A DNA stretch of 64,000 nt from a bacterium (GTDB taxonomy: Bacteria; UBP4; UBA4092; JAOAEQ01). Position 1 is the first letter of the stretch. Each line of letters opens with the position of its first letter. The translations under genes were made by a program, and so were the position numbers. The notes below the pieces were generated by a model. The model had not been told where the DNA came from and did no database searches. It saw only the letters and a program-made list of their open reading frames with translations. This document shows, piece after piece, positions 17,291 to 26,524 of the stretch. The DNA lies in NCBI GenBank assembly GCA_026416715.1, contig JAOAEQ010000019.1, positions 1 to 64,000 on the forward strand, written 5' to 3'.

Positions 17291-19339
17291 ATGGAGAACC
17301 ACACGACAATCGCTACATTCCACCGGATAATCGGAATAATCGGTCGAGAGAAAACGATATTACTCGGGATATTTTTGCTAGCGTTTCTGCTACGACTTGG
17401 GTATCTCTGGCAGATATCGAGTGCGCCATATTTCGATGACCCGATTGGTGATTCCCAGATATATTATCAACGGGCATTAGAGATTTTAGCCGGTGATCTG
17501 CTCGGGAAAGACGTTTTCTTTCACAGTTCACCGCCATATCCATATTTCATCGCTGCAGCGTTAGCGGTTTCAGGTCACTCGCTCTTTTTTGTCTATCTTC
17601 TTCAGATTCTCATCGGCTCTGGAAACTGTATTCTCATATATCTACTCACCAAACGGTTAGCGAACGGCAGAATCTATCCAGCGATACTCGCCGGATTGTT
17701 TGCAGGATTCTACGGTTTATTTGCTTTTTTCGATGGCGATATGCTCATGATTTTTTTGACGGTATTCTGTGTTGATTTAAGCATACTCCTTCTCCTGAAA
17801 TATCTGGAAACGAAACAAATCAGATATAGTTTTTTCGCCGGATTATCGTTCGGATTAGCGGTTCTCGATAAACCGAATCTGCTCCTGTTCGTTCCGGTAG
17901 CGATGGTCTTTCTCGTGCGGGATTGGTCGGATCGCGCGATCCGATGCCGACGCTGGCATTGGAAACCAGCGTTTCTATATCTCGGTGCGATTTTCCTGCT
18001 GATGATGCCAGTAACCATACGGAATTATATCGTAGGACATGATTTTGTGCTCATTTCGTCAAACGGTGGTGTAAATTTTTATATTGGGAATAACCCGAAT
18101 AGTCTCGGCACGTTCAAGCTCCCTAAAGGTTCCGGATTGCGTGACCCTGGTCTATATGAGAGTTCGGTTGCGGTTGCGGAACAAGCGCTCGGTCGGCAAC
18201 TAAAACCGTCGGAAGTATCTAACTATTGGGCAAGAAAAGCCGGTGAATTTATGCTCAATCATCCATGCCAGGCACTGAAATTATTTGCGCGAAAATTATT
18301 GCTTTTGCTCAATGCCTACGAAGTGCCAAACCATCAGAATTATTACTATATCCGAACAGAATTTGCGCCACTGCTGAATTTCATGCCGGTCGGGTTCTGG
18401 TTCATTGCGCCGTTAGCGTTTGCAGGAATCGTTTGGCAGATGAAATCAGGATGTAATCTCGTTGGGAAATTGTATGGAAGTTTTCTGGTCTGTTATACAG
18501 TTTCGCTACTCTTATTTTTTGTTACAGAACGATACCGGCTGCCGATGGTTCCGTTTCTCATCGCGTTTGCTGCAATGGCAATCGATGCGATCCGGCGAAC
18601 CGTCCCGAGCTGGCGTGCGTATATTTTCTGGGGAATAACGCTCTTGATATCGGGGATTGTAGTCTTCTTACCGGTTCAACGGTTCAGGTATAGTTTCGAC
18701 CGGATTGCGGTTGGCACGAAATATTTCAACCACGCACGGCGCATCCAAGGAACCCAAGGTTATATGTATCTGCAGATGGCGATAGTCAATTATAAATGGG
18801 CGCTGGAAACCGACCCGACACTCGCGTATGGCCATTATGATTTAGGGTTAGCGTATGAAGTTATCGGATACAATTCCGGTGCAATTCGCGAATATGAAAC
18901 TACCTTGCAACTCGATCCGGGGTTTACCGCAGCTACGCTAGCGATACTGAGTGTTAAAGAAAAATACGCAAAAATAGGCGATACCATAGAATCAACCGCG
19001 ATACCTCGCACCCCGTATGAAGATATTCTTGCTCTAGAATCAACCGCTCCTCCGGCAATGAATATTCAACGATATCGCGAACTGACCGCTCGTGATCCAT
19101 TTCATTACGAAGCGTTCAATCGACTCGGTCAACTCTATTTCCAGCAGAAACAGTATACTCAGGCAATTCGCGCGTATAAAAAAGGGTTAGCGGTTCAACC
19201 GAACCATGGTATGCTGTTAAACAACCTTGCGGAAACGTATGCTAAACTTGGGAAATTTGCACTCGCGAACCGGCTCTGGCAGCGATGTTTATCTCTCGAT
19301 CCGAATAACCAAACAATTCGCCAACGAATCCATCAATGA
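17291..19339 (+). CDS. GT39/PMT-type polytopic membrane glycosyltransferase-like protein with C-terminal TPRs
   Basis: This 682-residue protein has about 10-12 hydrophobic helices over residues 20-480. It has a GT-C-style first loop with acidic residues (YFDDPIGDSQIYYQRA), which fits the dolichol-phosphate-mannose-mannosyltransferase (GT39/PMT_2) superfamily. From about residue 500 onward there are several TPR units (for example AYGHYDLGLAYEVIGYNSGA and AFNRLGQLYFQQKQYTQAIR). Such fusions probably transfer sugars from a polyprenyl-phosphate donor at the outer face of the inner membrane, with the TPRs in the periplasm binding the protein target. Donor and acceptor are unknown. It stands alone. 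Confidence 0.8.
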   Translation: MENHTTIATFHRIIGIIGREKTILLGIFLLAFLLRLGYLWQISSAPYFDDPIGDSQIYYQRALEILAGDLLGKDVFFHSSPPYPYFIAAALAVSGHSLFFVYLLQILIGSGNCILIYLLTKRLANGRIYPAILAGLFAGFYGLFAFFDGDMLMIFLTVFCVDLSILLLLKYLETKQIRYSFFAGLSFGLAVLDKPNLLLFVPVAMVFLVRDWSDRAIRCRRWHWKPAFLYLGAIFLLMMPVTIRNYIVGHDFVLISSNGGVNFYIGNNPNSLGTFKLPKGSGLRDPGLYESSVAVAEQALGRQLKPSEVSNYWARKAGEFMLNHPCQALKLFARKLLLLLNAYEVPNHQNYYYIRTEFAPLLNFMPVGFWFIAPLAFAGIVWQMKSGCNLVGKLYGSFLVCYTVSLLLFFVTERYRLPMVPFLIAFAAMAIDAIRRTVPSWRAYIFWGITLLISGIVVFLPVQRFRYSFDRIAVGTKYFNHARRIQGTQGYMYLQMAIVNYKWALETDPTLAYGHYDLGLAYEVIGYNSGAIREYETTLQLDPGFTAATLAILSVKEKYAKIGDTIESTAIPRTPYEDILALESTAPPAMNIQRYRELTARDPFHYEAFNRLGQLYFQQKQYTQAIRAYKKGLAVQPNHGMLLNNLAETYAKLGKFALANRLWQRCLSLDPNNQTIRQRIHQ

Positions 19340-19360
19340 GTTACGAAATAGCATCTGGTT

Positions 19361-19540
19361 AATCCCGTTAGGGATGATTGGATACTAGCCCAGCCATTCA
19401 TGGCTGGGTTCCCATGCACCACCGTATCCGCCCTAGTCCCGTCAGGGACGATTGAATGCATGGTCAGATTAACCACTCTCATCAGATCAGCCGTCCCTAA
19501 AGGGACTCTATCTTTTTTCTCCCTACCGGTTCCCAGCATT
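19361..19540. repeat. Family-2 composite hairpin repeat, copy A
   Basis: It contains a series of short palindromes: TCCCGTTAGGGA, AGCCCAGCCATTCATGGCTG, GTCCCGTCAGGGAC and GTCCCTAAAGGGAC, then a TCCCAGCATT half. The same series recurs at 30207, 36406 and 36691. A 68-codon open frame across it on the minus strand is a by-product of the repeat. It fills most of the gap before the pseudopilin at 19719. Confidence 0.8.
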
Positions 19541-19718
19541 CTATACGGTTACATAGCGCGAATAAATTTACCTTGAATTTACCCTAACTTAATTTATATT
19601 TAATATTTTTTATTTAGAATAATTGCGCATTTCACATTCGCTCCTTATTAAGAAAAACGAGGGCTATGTTTAAATTGCGTGACTATTGTTAACTATTGTC
19701 AAGGAAGGGGGTGAAATA

Positions 19719-20486
19719 ATGGTATTTACGGCGATAGAAAAAAGAACCGGATTTACGTTAATTGAGTTATTGATTGTCGTAGCCATAATTGCTATCCTAG
19801 CAGCAATCGCTATCCCGAACTTTTTAGCGGCGCAAACCAGAAGTAAAGTTGCCCGAACCCAGAACGACCTGCGCGTACAAGCTTCTGCGTTAGAAGCGTA
19901 TTTTATTGATTACAACGAATATACCCGCGATAGCGACTCAAGTCTTGACCAAAAAGATTGTGGTATTGGAGCGGTTACTCCGGGCAGTGCATTATGGGGA
20001 ATCTGCGCGAATGGCGCTTTGCTCTTAACCAGTCCGATTCCGTATATGAGTTCGCTTCTATCCGACCCGTTCTTGAAAAGTGTTGAAGTTGAAGGTGCGG
20101 GAGCGATTGGATATCGTATTGGTTCAGGAACCTGGTCGTATCCTAATCCACCGCCAAATTCGAAAGACCATCAGGATTCGCATCTGGTTTTTCAACAAAT
20201 GGGACGACGAAGTTGCTATGTGGTTATCGGAGTCGGGCCGGATGGGCAACGATGCCGGATGGGTTATAAAAATTTCCCATTTATGAGTATGTACGAAGGT
20301 GGCGCTAGCGAAGCTATCATGCCATCAAAAGGACAACCGCTCTGTTATGTTGATTATGACCCGACGAATGGCACGATTAGTTTAGGAGATATCTATCGGT
20401 TTGGAGGAAACTTTACCGACGGACGATTTATGCATAACGGTGCAATTGTCGGTTCACAAACTTCCCCTGGCGGTGCGTGCTGGTAA
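19719..20486 (+). CDS. Type IV pilin-like / type II secretion pseudopilin, copy 3
   Basis: A 255-residue prepilin-type protein. Its leader (MVFTAIEKRTG) is followed by mature FTLIELLIVVAIIAILAAI, then PNFLAAQTRSKVARTQNDL, nearly identical in protein but not in codons to copies 1 and 2. The C-terminal region has YDPTNGTISLGDIYRFGG, the motif shared with the other two. The ATG at 19719 has AAGGAAGGGGG just upstream; an in-frame start at 19686 precedes that site and is rejected. It has its own terminator-like hairpin after the gene, so it is probably expressed alone. Confidence 0.88.
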   Translation: MVFTAIEKRTGFTLIELLIVVAIIAILAAIAIPNFLAAQTRSKVARTQNDLRVQASALEAYFIDYNEYTRDSDSSLDQKDCGIGAVTPGSALWGICANGALLLTSPIPYMSSLLSDPFLKSVEVEGAGAIGYRIGSGTWSYPNPPPNSKDHQDSHLVFQQMGRRSCYVVIGVGPDGQRCRMGYKNFPFMSMYEGGASEAIMPSKGQPLCYVDYDPTNGTISLGDIYRFGGNFTDGRFMHNGAIVGSQTSPGGACW

Positions 20487-20536
20487 TACGGAATTGCGTT
20501 TACGTCCTTAACTGCTAGACGGCGGCGGGCAAAAAG

Positions 20537-20590
20537 ATGCGCTTCTTCTCAGATATCATCATGATCGTTGAGAACGGAGCGCATTTTTTT
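20537..20590 (+). terminator. Rho-independent terminator after pseudopilin copy 3
   Basis: The stem ATGCGCT (20537-20543) pairs with AGCGCAT (20578-20584), with an inner CTCA/TGAG pairing, and is followed by seven T's. It lies 50 bases after the stop codon. Confidence 0.7.
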
Positions 20591-20681
20591 GCTTAAATAT
20601 CTCGGGGGGCAAGAAACGCAATTGCGTGATGTCGAGCTCAAGTTGATTGCTGCATTTGCATTCTAGATTATTGATGCATAT

Positions 20682-21152
20682 TTACGCGGCGAACGCTGGA
20701 CTATTCTCGGCGTTCAACTCTACGGGGTTAGCATACCCTGGAGGGGTTATCCATTGAACGATTACTCCGCCAGAACCGGTACTCCAAAACATTATTTTTC
20801 CACGATATCTTCTCTTAAACTGTTTTGCTATTTCAATCGCTAGTTTTGGCTGGTTAGTTTTGATTACCATACCATTTTGCGCTGGATTCAGATTAACCTC
20901 TATGATTCGAGAACTAGTTTCGGTTTTCCGAACCTGTTTCTCAATACGATAAATTAACGCTAACGAATATTTCTGGTGGTGTTTAACAAATTCACCATCT
21001 AAAAAAACGGTGCTTATTAAGCTTTTCTGAACTTTAATCTTCTCTTCTTTTTTGCAGGTAGGACAAAGGATGTATACGACATTACGGAGATGTTTCGATG
21101 GAATCCATCGCTGATTGATTAACACCGCTTTACACTGCTTACAAACTTTCAT
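20682..21152 (-). CDS. Zinc-ribbon protein resembling the BCAM0308/NMD3-like family
   Basis: A 156-residue protein whose N-terminus has two Cys pairs, CKQCKAV and CPTCKKEE, about 25 residues apart with a bulky RWIP between them. This is followed by a region that reads like the small bacterial BCAM0308-type proteins (LDGEFVKHHQKY..., then an alternating strand region, then RYRGKIMFW...VIVQW). The family has no settled function; some links to RNA or ribosome binding through NMD3 have been suggested. It has a GGAGG site before the ATG. It lies 78 bases after a small winged-helix protein and may be co-transcribed with it. The assignment is by remembered pattern and should be treated as tentative. 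Confidence 0.65.
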   Translation of the reverse strand: MKVCKQCKAVLINQRWIPSKHLRNVVYILCPTCKKEEKIKVQKSLISTVFLDGEFVKHHQKYSLALIYRIEKQVRKTETSSRIIEVNLNPAQNGMVIKTNQPKLAIEIAKQFKRRYRGKIMFWSTGSGGVIVQWITPPGYANPVELNAENSPAFAA

Positions 21153-21230
21153 CGTGCCATTCCTCCAAAAACCAATTTATCCGGAGAAGCTCTCATTGTT
21201 CATTCGGCAAGATTCGCAAGGTAGCAATGG

Positions 21231-21557
21231 TTAGACCGATATCGGTTCATAAACGAACTCGAACCGATTGATAACGTTTTCTACTTGCGCATTCGGATTG
21301 AATGAATAGAATTCATAATATTTATTTACATAAATCGGTTTACCCCAAATCGGACCATGGTTATGCAATATTCCCTCTCGTTCTAAATATAGGATTATCG
21401 GTTCAAGTTCTTCCGGAGTGCGATTGAGAACCGTTGCGAGTTCTTCGATAGTTTTATACGATTCCGGATGCTCTTGAAAGTAATATATAACTTCGTTGGC
21501 GAGCAGTAACCGGTTAAGACTATCTATGAATTTCGTGAGTAATGGTGAATCAGACAT
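21231..21557 (-). CDS. Small winged-helix-like hypothetical protein
   Basis: A 108-residue soluble protein that I do not recognise. The segment from about 14 to 70 (LLLANEVIYYFQEHPESYKT, then IEELATVLNRTPEEL, then IILYLEREGILHNHG) has the helix-helix-helix-strand rhythm of a winged helix, including a basic/aromatic wing (GPIWGKPIYVNKYYEF). A DNA-binding or protein-binding role is therefore possible. It has a strong AAAGGAGG site. It lies between the PhoR-like kinase gene and the zinc-ribbon gene on the same strand, so it may belong to the phoBR transcript, although 187 bases separate it from the kinase gene. Confidence 0.7.
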   Translation of the reverse strand: MSDSPLLTKFIDSLNRLLLANEVIYYFQEHPESYKTIEELATVLNRTPEELEPIILYLEREGILHNHGPIWGKPIYVNKYYEFYSFNPNAQVENVINRFEFVYEPISV

Positions 21558-21744
21558 AGTCTATCCTCCTTTAGATGTTTTCGGTTCGATAATATATTAG
21601 CAAAGATACATTAAACCCAAATAAAGTTCATGTAAAATCTAAATAAAAAATAAATCAATGAGTATCCAGCACTATAAATGGTTGATATTTACCGCAAACG
21701 AATTGAACGACTAAATTCTGAACACTACTGCAAATCACCAGATT

Positions 21745-23580
21745 CTAGTTTTTCATTTTAGGTAAGGCAAATCGAAAGCAGGAACCTCGCCCGAGTTCGC
21801 TGGTAACGGTAATCGTCCCGTTATGTTGGTCGATGATATGTTTCACAATAGCAAGTCCGAGTCCAGTCCCGCCAAGGTCGCGCGAGCGAGTTTTATCGAC
21901 GCGATAGAATCGTTCAAAAATTCGGGGTAGGTCTTGTTCCGGTATCCCGATTCCGGTATCGGAAATTGAAACCGATATTTCACGGTCGGATTCAATCGCG
22001 GTAATCTCGATGGTACCATGGACTTGATTAAACTTGATGGCATTATCGAGGAGATTCAGGAACACCTCTTTCAATTGTTCACGGTTCGCTCGGATCGCGG
22101 ATAGCGACGCGGGTAGATTGAGTTTAACCTGAATATCCCGTTGCGCGAGCTGCCGAGTGAATATCGGGAGAATTTCATCGAGCAGCGGTTTGAGTTCGAC
22201 TGCTTGAAATTCGTTCACAATTCCTTTTGACTCTAACTCGGAGAGCTGAAGGACATCATCCACGATTCGGATTAACCGATTTGTATGGGATTCAACTATG
22301 GTTAGGAACCGCCGACTATTCTCTCGGTCGTCTATTGCGCCGTCGAGTAACGTTTCGATATATCCTTTAATTGCGGTTAACGGCGTTTTGAGTTCGTGGG
22401 AAACGTTAGCAACAAATTCTTTTCGCATTCTTTCGAGTTTACGCAGGTCGGTTACGTCGTGGATCACCAGAACGCATCCGCTTATCTCGCGATTAGAAAA
22501 TAAGGGCGAACCGATGACCTCAATCGTTTTCTCGATCGGAACTAAGAGGGTAATTTCTGCCGTGATATTCTCACCAGATTGAAGTACCTTCGCAGCAAGT
22601 TCGTTCAATTCATTATTCCGAATCGTCTCCATCAATAATTTCCCAGTGCTTTCGAGGTGATTGATATTAAACATCTGCGCGAATGCCGGATTGACCGAAA
22701 TCACGCGCAAATTGTTATCTACCGCTATGACTCCTTCAACCATACTGTTCACAATCGCGACGATTTCGTTTTTCTCATTCTGGATGAGTGTGATTTTCGC
22801 CTGAATTTCTTCTGCCATTCGGTTCAAGGTTTCCGCTAATTGGTTGATTTCTGTTACCGAATCAACATAAATCTTTTTACTTAAATCGCCAGCGGTATAC
22901 TGTGCGGAAATCCGGTTAATCTCTTTAATCGGGCTGGTAACGGAACGAGCCATCAGAACGCCAGTAAGGATACTGACAAACAACGCTATCAACGCTCCAA
23001 CGAACACGACGTGCCGGATCGACCAGCGCAGCGCTTGCACTGTTTTCAACGGTATCGCTAGTCGAATGACACCGTTTACTGATGGAGCTAAGGTGGAGGA
23101 AATTGCTTCGTTTCTAGCGGTTGAGAATGTGGAAGTTCCCGTTAAGGGGATGGCAACATAGAGCATTTTCTGTCGTACCGTATCCGAATATCGAATCGAA
23201 CTAGCAAATTGTCCGGATAACGCTTGTTTCACTTCCGGACGATAGCGATGGTTTTCCATCAGCGGGATTTTCTCTCGCGGTTCGTCAGAATCGCCGAGTA
23301 CCTCGCCATCAACCGCAATAATTGTTGTTCGACATCCGGTTAACCGTTTGACTTTTTTCGCTATGGCATCGAGCGTGTCAATATCTCGCTGGTCAACTGG
23401 AGCAGTATCAACGAATTGCGCAGCAATATTCGCTTGGATACCTAACGATTCTCGGAGATGGTTAATCGCTTCTTTTTCCAGTGTCAAATCAACAATGAAC
23501 CCTAGAAAGAAAATTACCAATACCGAAATGATAAGATACGTTACGATGAGCCGATTTTGGAACGTTCTCGGTAACTGCAT
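21745..23580 (-). CDS. phoR: PhoR-type sensor histidine kinase
   Basis: A membrane histidine kinase of 611 residues. Domains in order: a transmembrane helix (about 10-30), a periplasmic sensor of about 160 residues, a second helix (about 185-205), HAMP (about 205-260), PAS (about 270-370), HisKA with the phosphorylated His in NVSHELKTPLTAIKGYIETL (near 395), and HATPase with NLLDNAIKFN, DTGIGI and GGTGLGLAIV. All catalytic boxes are intact. It follows the phoB-like regulator by about 95 bases, the usual order of a PhoB-PhoR pair. The phosphate link is by similarity only, since no pst genes are in the window. Confidence 0.9.
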   Translation of the reverse strand: MQLPRTFQNRLIVTYLIISVLVIFFLGFIVDLTLEKEAINHLRESLGIQANIAAQFVDTAPVDQRDIDTLDAIAKKVKRLTGCRTTIIAVDGEVLGDSDEPREKIPLMENHRYRPEVKQALSGQFASSIRYSDTVRQKMLYVAIPLTGTSTFSTARNEAISSTLAPSVNGVIRLAIPLKTVQALRWSIRHVVFVGALIALFVSILTGVLMARSVTSPIKEINRISAQYTAGDLSKKIYVDSVTEINQLAETLNRMAEEIQAKITLIQNEKNEIVAIVNSMVEGVIAVDNNLRVISVNPAFAQMFNINHLESTGKLLMETIRNNELNELAAKVLQSGENITAEITLLVPIEKTIEVIGSPLFSNREISGCVLVIHDVTDLRKLERMRKEFVANVSHELKTPLTAIKGYIETLLDGAIDDRENSRRFLTIVESHTNRLIRIVDDVLQLSELESKGIVNEFQAVELKPLLDEILPIFTRQLAQRDIQVKLNLPASLSAIRANREQLKEVFLNLLDNAIKFNQVHGTIEITAIESDREISVSISDTGIGIPEQDLPRIFERFYRVDKTRSRDLGGTGLGLAIVKHIIDQHNGTITVTSELGRGSCFRFALPKMKN

Positions 23581-23584
23581 AGAA

Positions 23585-23675
23585 AACTAACGGAAGAAAT
23601 GAAAAACAAAGGTACTAACCGCTGCAAACGTCAACCATTACATTTTGTTCTTTTTAGTTCTTCCGTTCTTTAGTT
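23585..23675. repeat. Family-5 inverted repeat between phoB-like and phoR-like genes
   Basis: AACTAACGGAAGAA at 23585-23598 is matched by TTCTTCCGTT...TAGTT at 23658-23675 with a 3-base insertion. The AAGAACGAA-rich character is shared with the element at 41721. Confidence 0.5.
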
Positions 23676-23676
23676 C

Positions 23677-24378
23677 CTACGTTTCGAGGTCGAATCGGTA
23701 TCCCACATTTTTTACCGTTATAATTCGCGCTCCTTCGCTGCCCAGCTTTTTCCGTAACTGCGCGATATGGACATCAATCGTTCTGGTTTCTATTTCACTC
23801 GAGTCAGCTATCCCCCAGACACGGTCGAGGAGATAATCTCGGGTTAAAACCCTGCCTTTTGCCGCTATGAGAGTTTTTAATAACTCGATTTCTTTCGAAG
23901 TCAAGTCGATCGCTCGATTATTCACGGTAACAATATATTTCGCGAAATCGAATTTCAATTGTCCGACTTTAATGGTTTCGCTAACCGGTTCTGATTTCAG
24001 TTCGCTTGTTCGACGCAGTATCGCTTTAATTCGAGCGACTAATTCCCGCGGGCTAAACGGTTTCGTTACATAATCATCTGCTCCGAGTTCAAGCCCGACA
24101 ACTTTATCGGTTTCCGTGGATTTTGCGGTTACCATCAGAATTGGGATACTTGCGGTTTGAACGTTGCGTTTGAGCAGTTTACATACTTCTAACCCATCAA
24201 GTTCCGGCAGCATTAAATCTAACACAATCAGATTCGGTACCTCTTTTTCCGCAAGTTTTAACGCTCCCGTTCCATCGTTTGCAGAAATAACTCGATAGCC
24301 TTCTTTTTCCAGATTGTATCGAATCAATTCAACGATATCTTTCTCATCATCAACAACCAGTATCTTCGGTTTCAGCAT
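23677..24378 (-). CDS. phoB: PhoB/OmpR-family response regulator
   Basis: A 233-residue DNA-binding response regulator. The receiver domain has ILVVDDEKDI (acidic pocket), the phospho-acceptor Asp in LIVLDLMLPELDG near residue 52, MVTAKSTE and the KPFSPREL Lys. The C-terminal winged helix has LTSKEIELLKTL and ETRTIDVHIAQLRKKLG with the closing VKNVGYRF. The start is set at the ATG at 24378, behind a GAGG site, which gives MLKPKILVVDDE; an in-frame upstream start at 24405 adds nine unconserved residues. It is probably the partner of the kinase encoded just downstream. Confidence 0.92.
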   Translation of the reverse strand: MLKPKILVVDDEKDIVELIRYNLEKEGYRVISANDGTGALKLAEKEVPNLIVLDLMLPELDGLEVCKLLKRNVQTASIPILMVTAKSTETDKVVGLELGADDYVTKPFSPRELVARIKAILRRTSELKSEPVSETIKVGQLKFDFAKYIVTVNNRAIDLTSKEIELLKTLIAAKGRVLTRDYLLDRVWGIADSSEIETRTIDVHIAQLRKKLGSEGARIITVKNVGYRFDLET

Positions 24379-24553
24379 AACCAAATACCTCTGCCAAAGA
24401 TGCACCTCGAACCCTAGGTTGCCCTAAAGGTATCGTTGGTAAATCGCGCTGGTCTTGCTGTATGCTGGATGTAGTAAATCAGGTTAATCGGTAAAATTCT
24501 ATACCGAATATCGTGGGGTTCGCAACTCAAGATAGGAATTCGAATTTCAGAAC

Positions 24554-25633
24554 TTATAGTTGGATGGGGTATTTTCCAAACTCTCGGCAAGTTTCAACCA
24601 TGGCGCGATAATTCTGCACTGGCACATAGTTCGGAACGGTATTCGATGAACCCAGCGCATATCCGCCACCAGGCGCAACGTCTTTAATTCGCTGTTTCAC
24701 TTCAGCGGCAACCTCTTCCGGCGTACCCCGGGTTAACGTATATCCTAAATCAATATTGCCGATAACCGCAACTTTCCCCGCTAACCGCTGTTTTACTTCA
24801 ACGATATCCATCGCTTTCGGTTCAATCGGATGCAAAGCGTTAATCCCGCAATCAATCAAATCGTCCATAACTTCCCATAACACACCGTCGGTATGGTAAA
24901 TGAACGGGATATTCCGTTTCTTGCAGAGGTCACCGATTTTTTTCATCCACGGGAATAAATATTTCCGTAATACTGACGGCGCAACTAATAATCCTTCCGT
25001 ATACGCTATATCATCACTATACCACAACGCACCTATATTCGGCACTTCAGCCATCGTCGCAAACATAGCATATTCTATTTCACCGAGTTTATTGATTAAC
25101 GCTTCGACTAATTCCGGCTGTTCTACCAACGCGTAGGAAAACTGTTCGAACCCCATAAATTCCCAAGCAAACGTGAATATATCGCCATACTGCCCGATAA
25201 TTTTCATTCCATCCGGAAGCAGCGGCTGGACTCGTTCGAACACCGAATAATCTATCTCGTTTAGGTTAGGCCATTGGAATGATTCGAACTCCTGCATTGA
25301 CGTGATAAATCCGGTTCCTTCTGGCGCCCAAGCTCGTTCTCGACCGGTATCATTCTCGGCAGAAATTCGGGCACCTTCTTTCGGTTTTATCCCTGCAGGA
25401 TTTAAGTTGACTGACGGCGAAAGTTTAACGTAATCGTAGCCGGCAGTACACCAGAATTCGAGATAATCCGGTAACCGGTCTCGCAGTTTTGGTTCCCAAC
25501 AAGGTTTGCCCATAAACTGCTCCATCACAACCGGGTCGACCATCAATTCCGCTAATGGTACCCGGTCGGGTTCACCTTGGCATAATAGTGCTTTTCGTAA
25601 ACGGTTGTCGAAATCCGGTTGTGGTTTTTGCAT
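24554..25633 (-). CDS. Uroporphyrinogen decarboxylase-family protein (MtaA/corrinoid methyltransferase-like)
   Basis: A 359-residue TIM-barrel protein of the UroD superfamily. It has the family opening (RVPLAELMVDP), the mid-region GQYGDIFTFAWEFMGFEQF, FIYHTDGVLWEVMDDLIDCG, and the C-terminal KVAVIGNIDLGYTLTRGT. The HTDG and GNID segments match the methyltransferase-like branch that moves methyl groups to or from corrinoid proteins rather than heme synthesis. No other heme genes are present. The ATG at 25633 is chosen over an in-frame TTG at 25663. Its substrate is unknown, and no corrinoid protein is encoded next to it. Confidence 0.85.
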   Translation of the reverse strand: MQKPQPDFDNRLRKALLCQGEPDRVPLAELMVDPVVMEQFMGKPCWEPKLRDRLPDYLEFWCTAGYDYVKLSPSVNLNPAGIKPKEGARISAENDTGRERAWAPEGTGFITSMQEFESFQWPNLNEIDYSVFERVQPLLPDGMKIIGQYGDIFTFAWEFMGFEQFSYALVEQPELVEALINKLGEIEYAMFATMAEVPNIGALWYSDDIAYTEGLLVAPSVLRKYLFPWMKKIGDLCKKRNIPFIYHTDGVLWEVMDDLIDCGINALHPIEPKAMDIVEVKQRLAGKVAVIGNIDLGYTLTRGTPEEVAAEVKQRIKDVAPGGGYALGSSNTVPNYVPVQNYRAMVETCREFGKYPIQL

Positions 25634-25897
25634 TCCGAAAACTGACGACCCCGATGATCCCAACCGATTACCACAAACTTAACCGCATTGGGTATCGATG
25701 GGAATAATCGCTATGGTCGCTACTTCCTTTCATATTTTATGCATTCTCTTGCGTTCGGTCGTTCTTTTCGAAAACATAGGTTTCCATAATTATATTTACA
25801 ACTATCGCAGAGAAATTCGTCACGTAATCCTAACCATCGTTTCAGTTTCTGCAACCACATCGTGCGTTTCAATTACGATAAAAAATATTTTCGCCAC

Positions 25898-25963
25898 GGC
25901 ACGAAGACCACGCTGAACGCAGAATAATCGTTATGTACCTTTATATCTAGGTGGCTTAGTGCC
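25898..25963. repeat. Degenerate inverted repeat upstream of the UroD-like gene
   Basis: GGCACGAAGACCAC at the left and GTGGCTTAGTGCC at the right pair with two or three mismatches. It is the only feature I see in the 343-base gap at 25634-25976. It is a worn member of the CACAAAGAC-type repeats. Confidence 0.5.
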
Positions 25964-25976
25964 ATTGGATATTCGG

Positions 25977-26429
25977 CTATTTCTTTTCTGGTTTCTCCCA
26001 GTTGCCGATATCATCTTCTGAGCCATCTTGTCCATCGGGTCCCATTGACCAAATATCATATTCTTCCGGATTATGGTCTCCTGGACATTTATATTTATAT
26101 TCGTTGCCCCACGGGTCTACCGGAACCTGTTTCTTCTTAAGATACGGACCACGCCAGTCTTTCGGTATTGGCGCTGAAGTCGGTTTCTCAATTAACGCTT
26201 GGAGTCCTTGGTCAGTCGTCGGATAATTGCCGTTATGCATATAATATAAATCAATCACGTTGCTAATATTGACAATATCGGCTTTCGTCCGGTCAATTTT
26301 TACGCCCGGTAGCTGTTTAACCGCATTGGGTATAATAAACCCAGCCAGAATAGCAATAATAACCACTACGAGCATTATTTCCATTAATGTGAATCCATGA
26401 GGAAAATAACATAATCTTTTCTTTCTCAT
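25977..26429 (-). CDS. gspG: Type II secretion major pseudopilin GspG
   Basis: A 150-residue prepilin with leader MRKKRLCYFPHG and mature FTLMEIMLVVVIIAILAGF. Unlike the three other pseudopilins it has the full GspG plan: NYPTTDQGLQALIEKP, WRGPYLKKKQVPVDPWGN and the C-terminal calcium-loop region YDIWSMGPDGQDGSEDDIGN. It should therefore form the pseudopilus shaft. The ATG at 26429 gives a normal leader; an in-frame TTG at 26447 is rejected. It is encoded alone downstream of dnaA, far from the secretin cluster at 54-63 kb. Confidence 0.93.
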   Translation of the reverse strand: MRKKRLCYFPHGFTLMEIMLVVVIIAILAGFIIPNAVKQLPGVKIDRTKADIVNISNVIDLYYMHNGNYPTTDQGLQALIEKPTSAPIPKDWRGPYLKKKQVPVDPWGNEYKYKCPGDHNPEEYDIWSMGPDGQDGSEDDIGNWEKPEKK

Positions 26430-26458
26430 ATATTCCCGATTACCCAATTCAAAATTTT

Positions 26459-26512
26459 AGTTAGCATTTTTATTTTTGAAACTTACAATGCTAATTTTGC
26501 AATTTGAAATGA
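26459..26512. repeat. Family-4 repeat between dnaA and gspG
   Basis: TTAGCATT pairs with AATGCTAA 18 bases apart. The stretch AAACTTACAATGCTAATTTT closely matches one at 34363-34420. It may end dnaA transcription, but no T-run is present. Confidence 0.5.
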
Positions 26513-26524
26513 ATCTTTTCTCCT

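Noticed and set aside
19333-19539. Possible 68-residue protein on the minus strand
   Set aside because: It falls inside family-2 repeat copy A. A similar frame (36616-36801) arises in other repeat copies, so it reflects the repeat.
20489-20660. c-di-GMP (GEMM) riboswitch
   Set aside because: A GGCAAA-like stretch was seen, but the conserved GEMM core and tetraloop receptor layout are missing.
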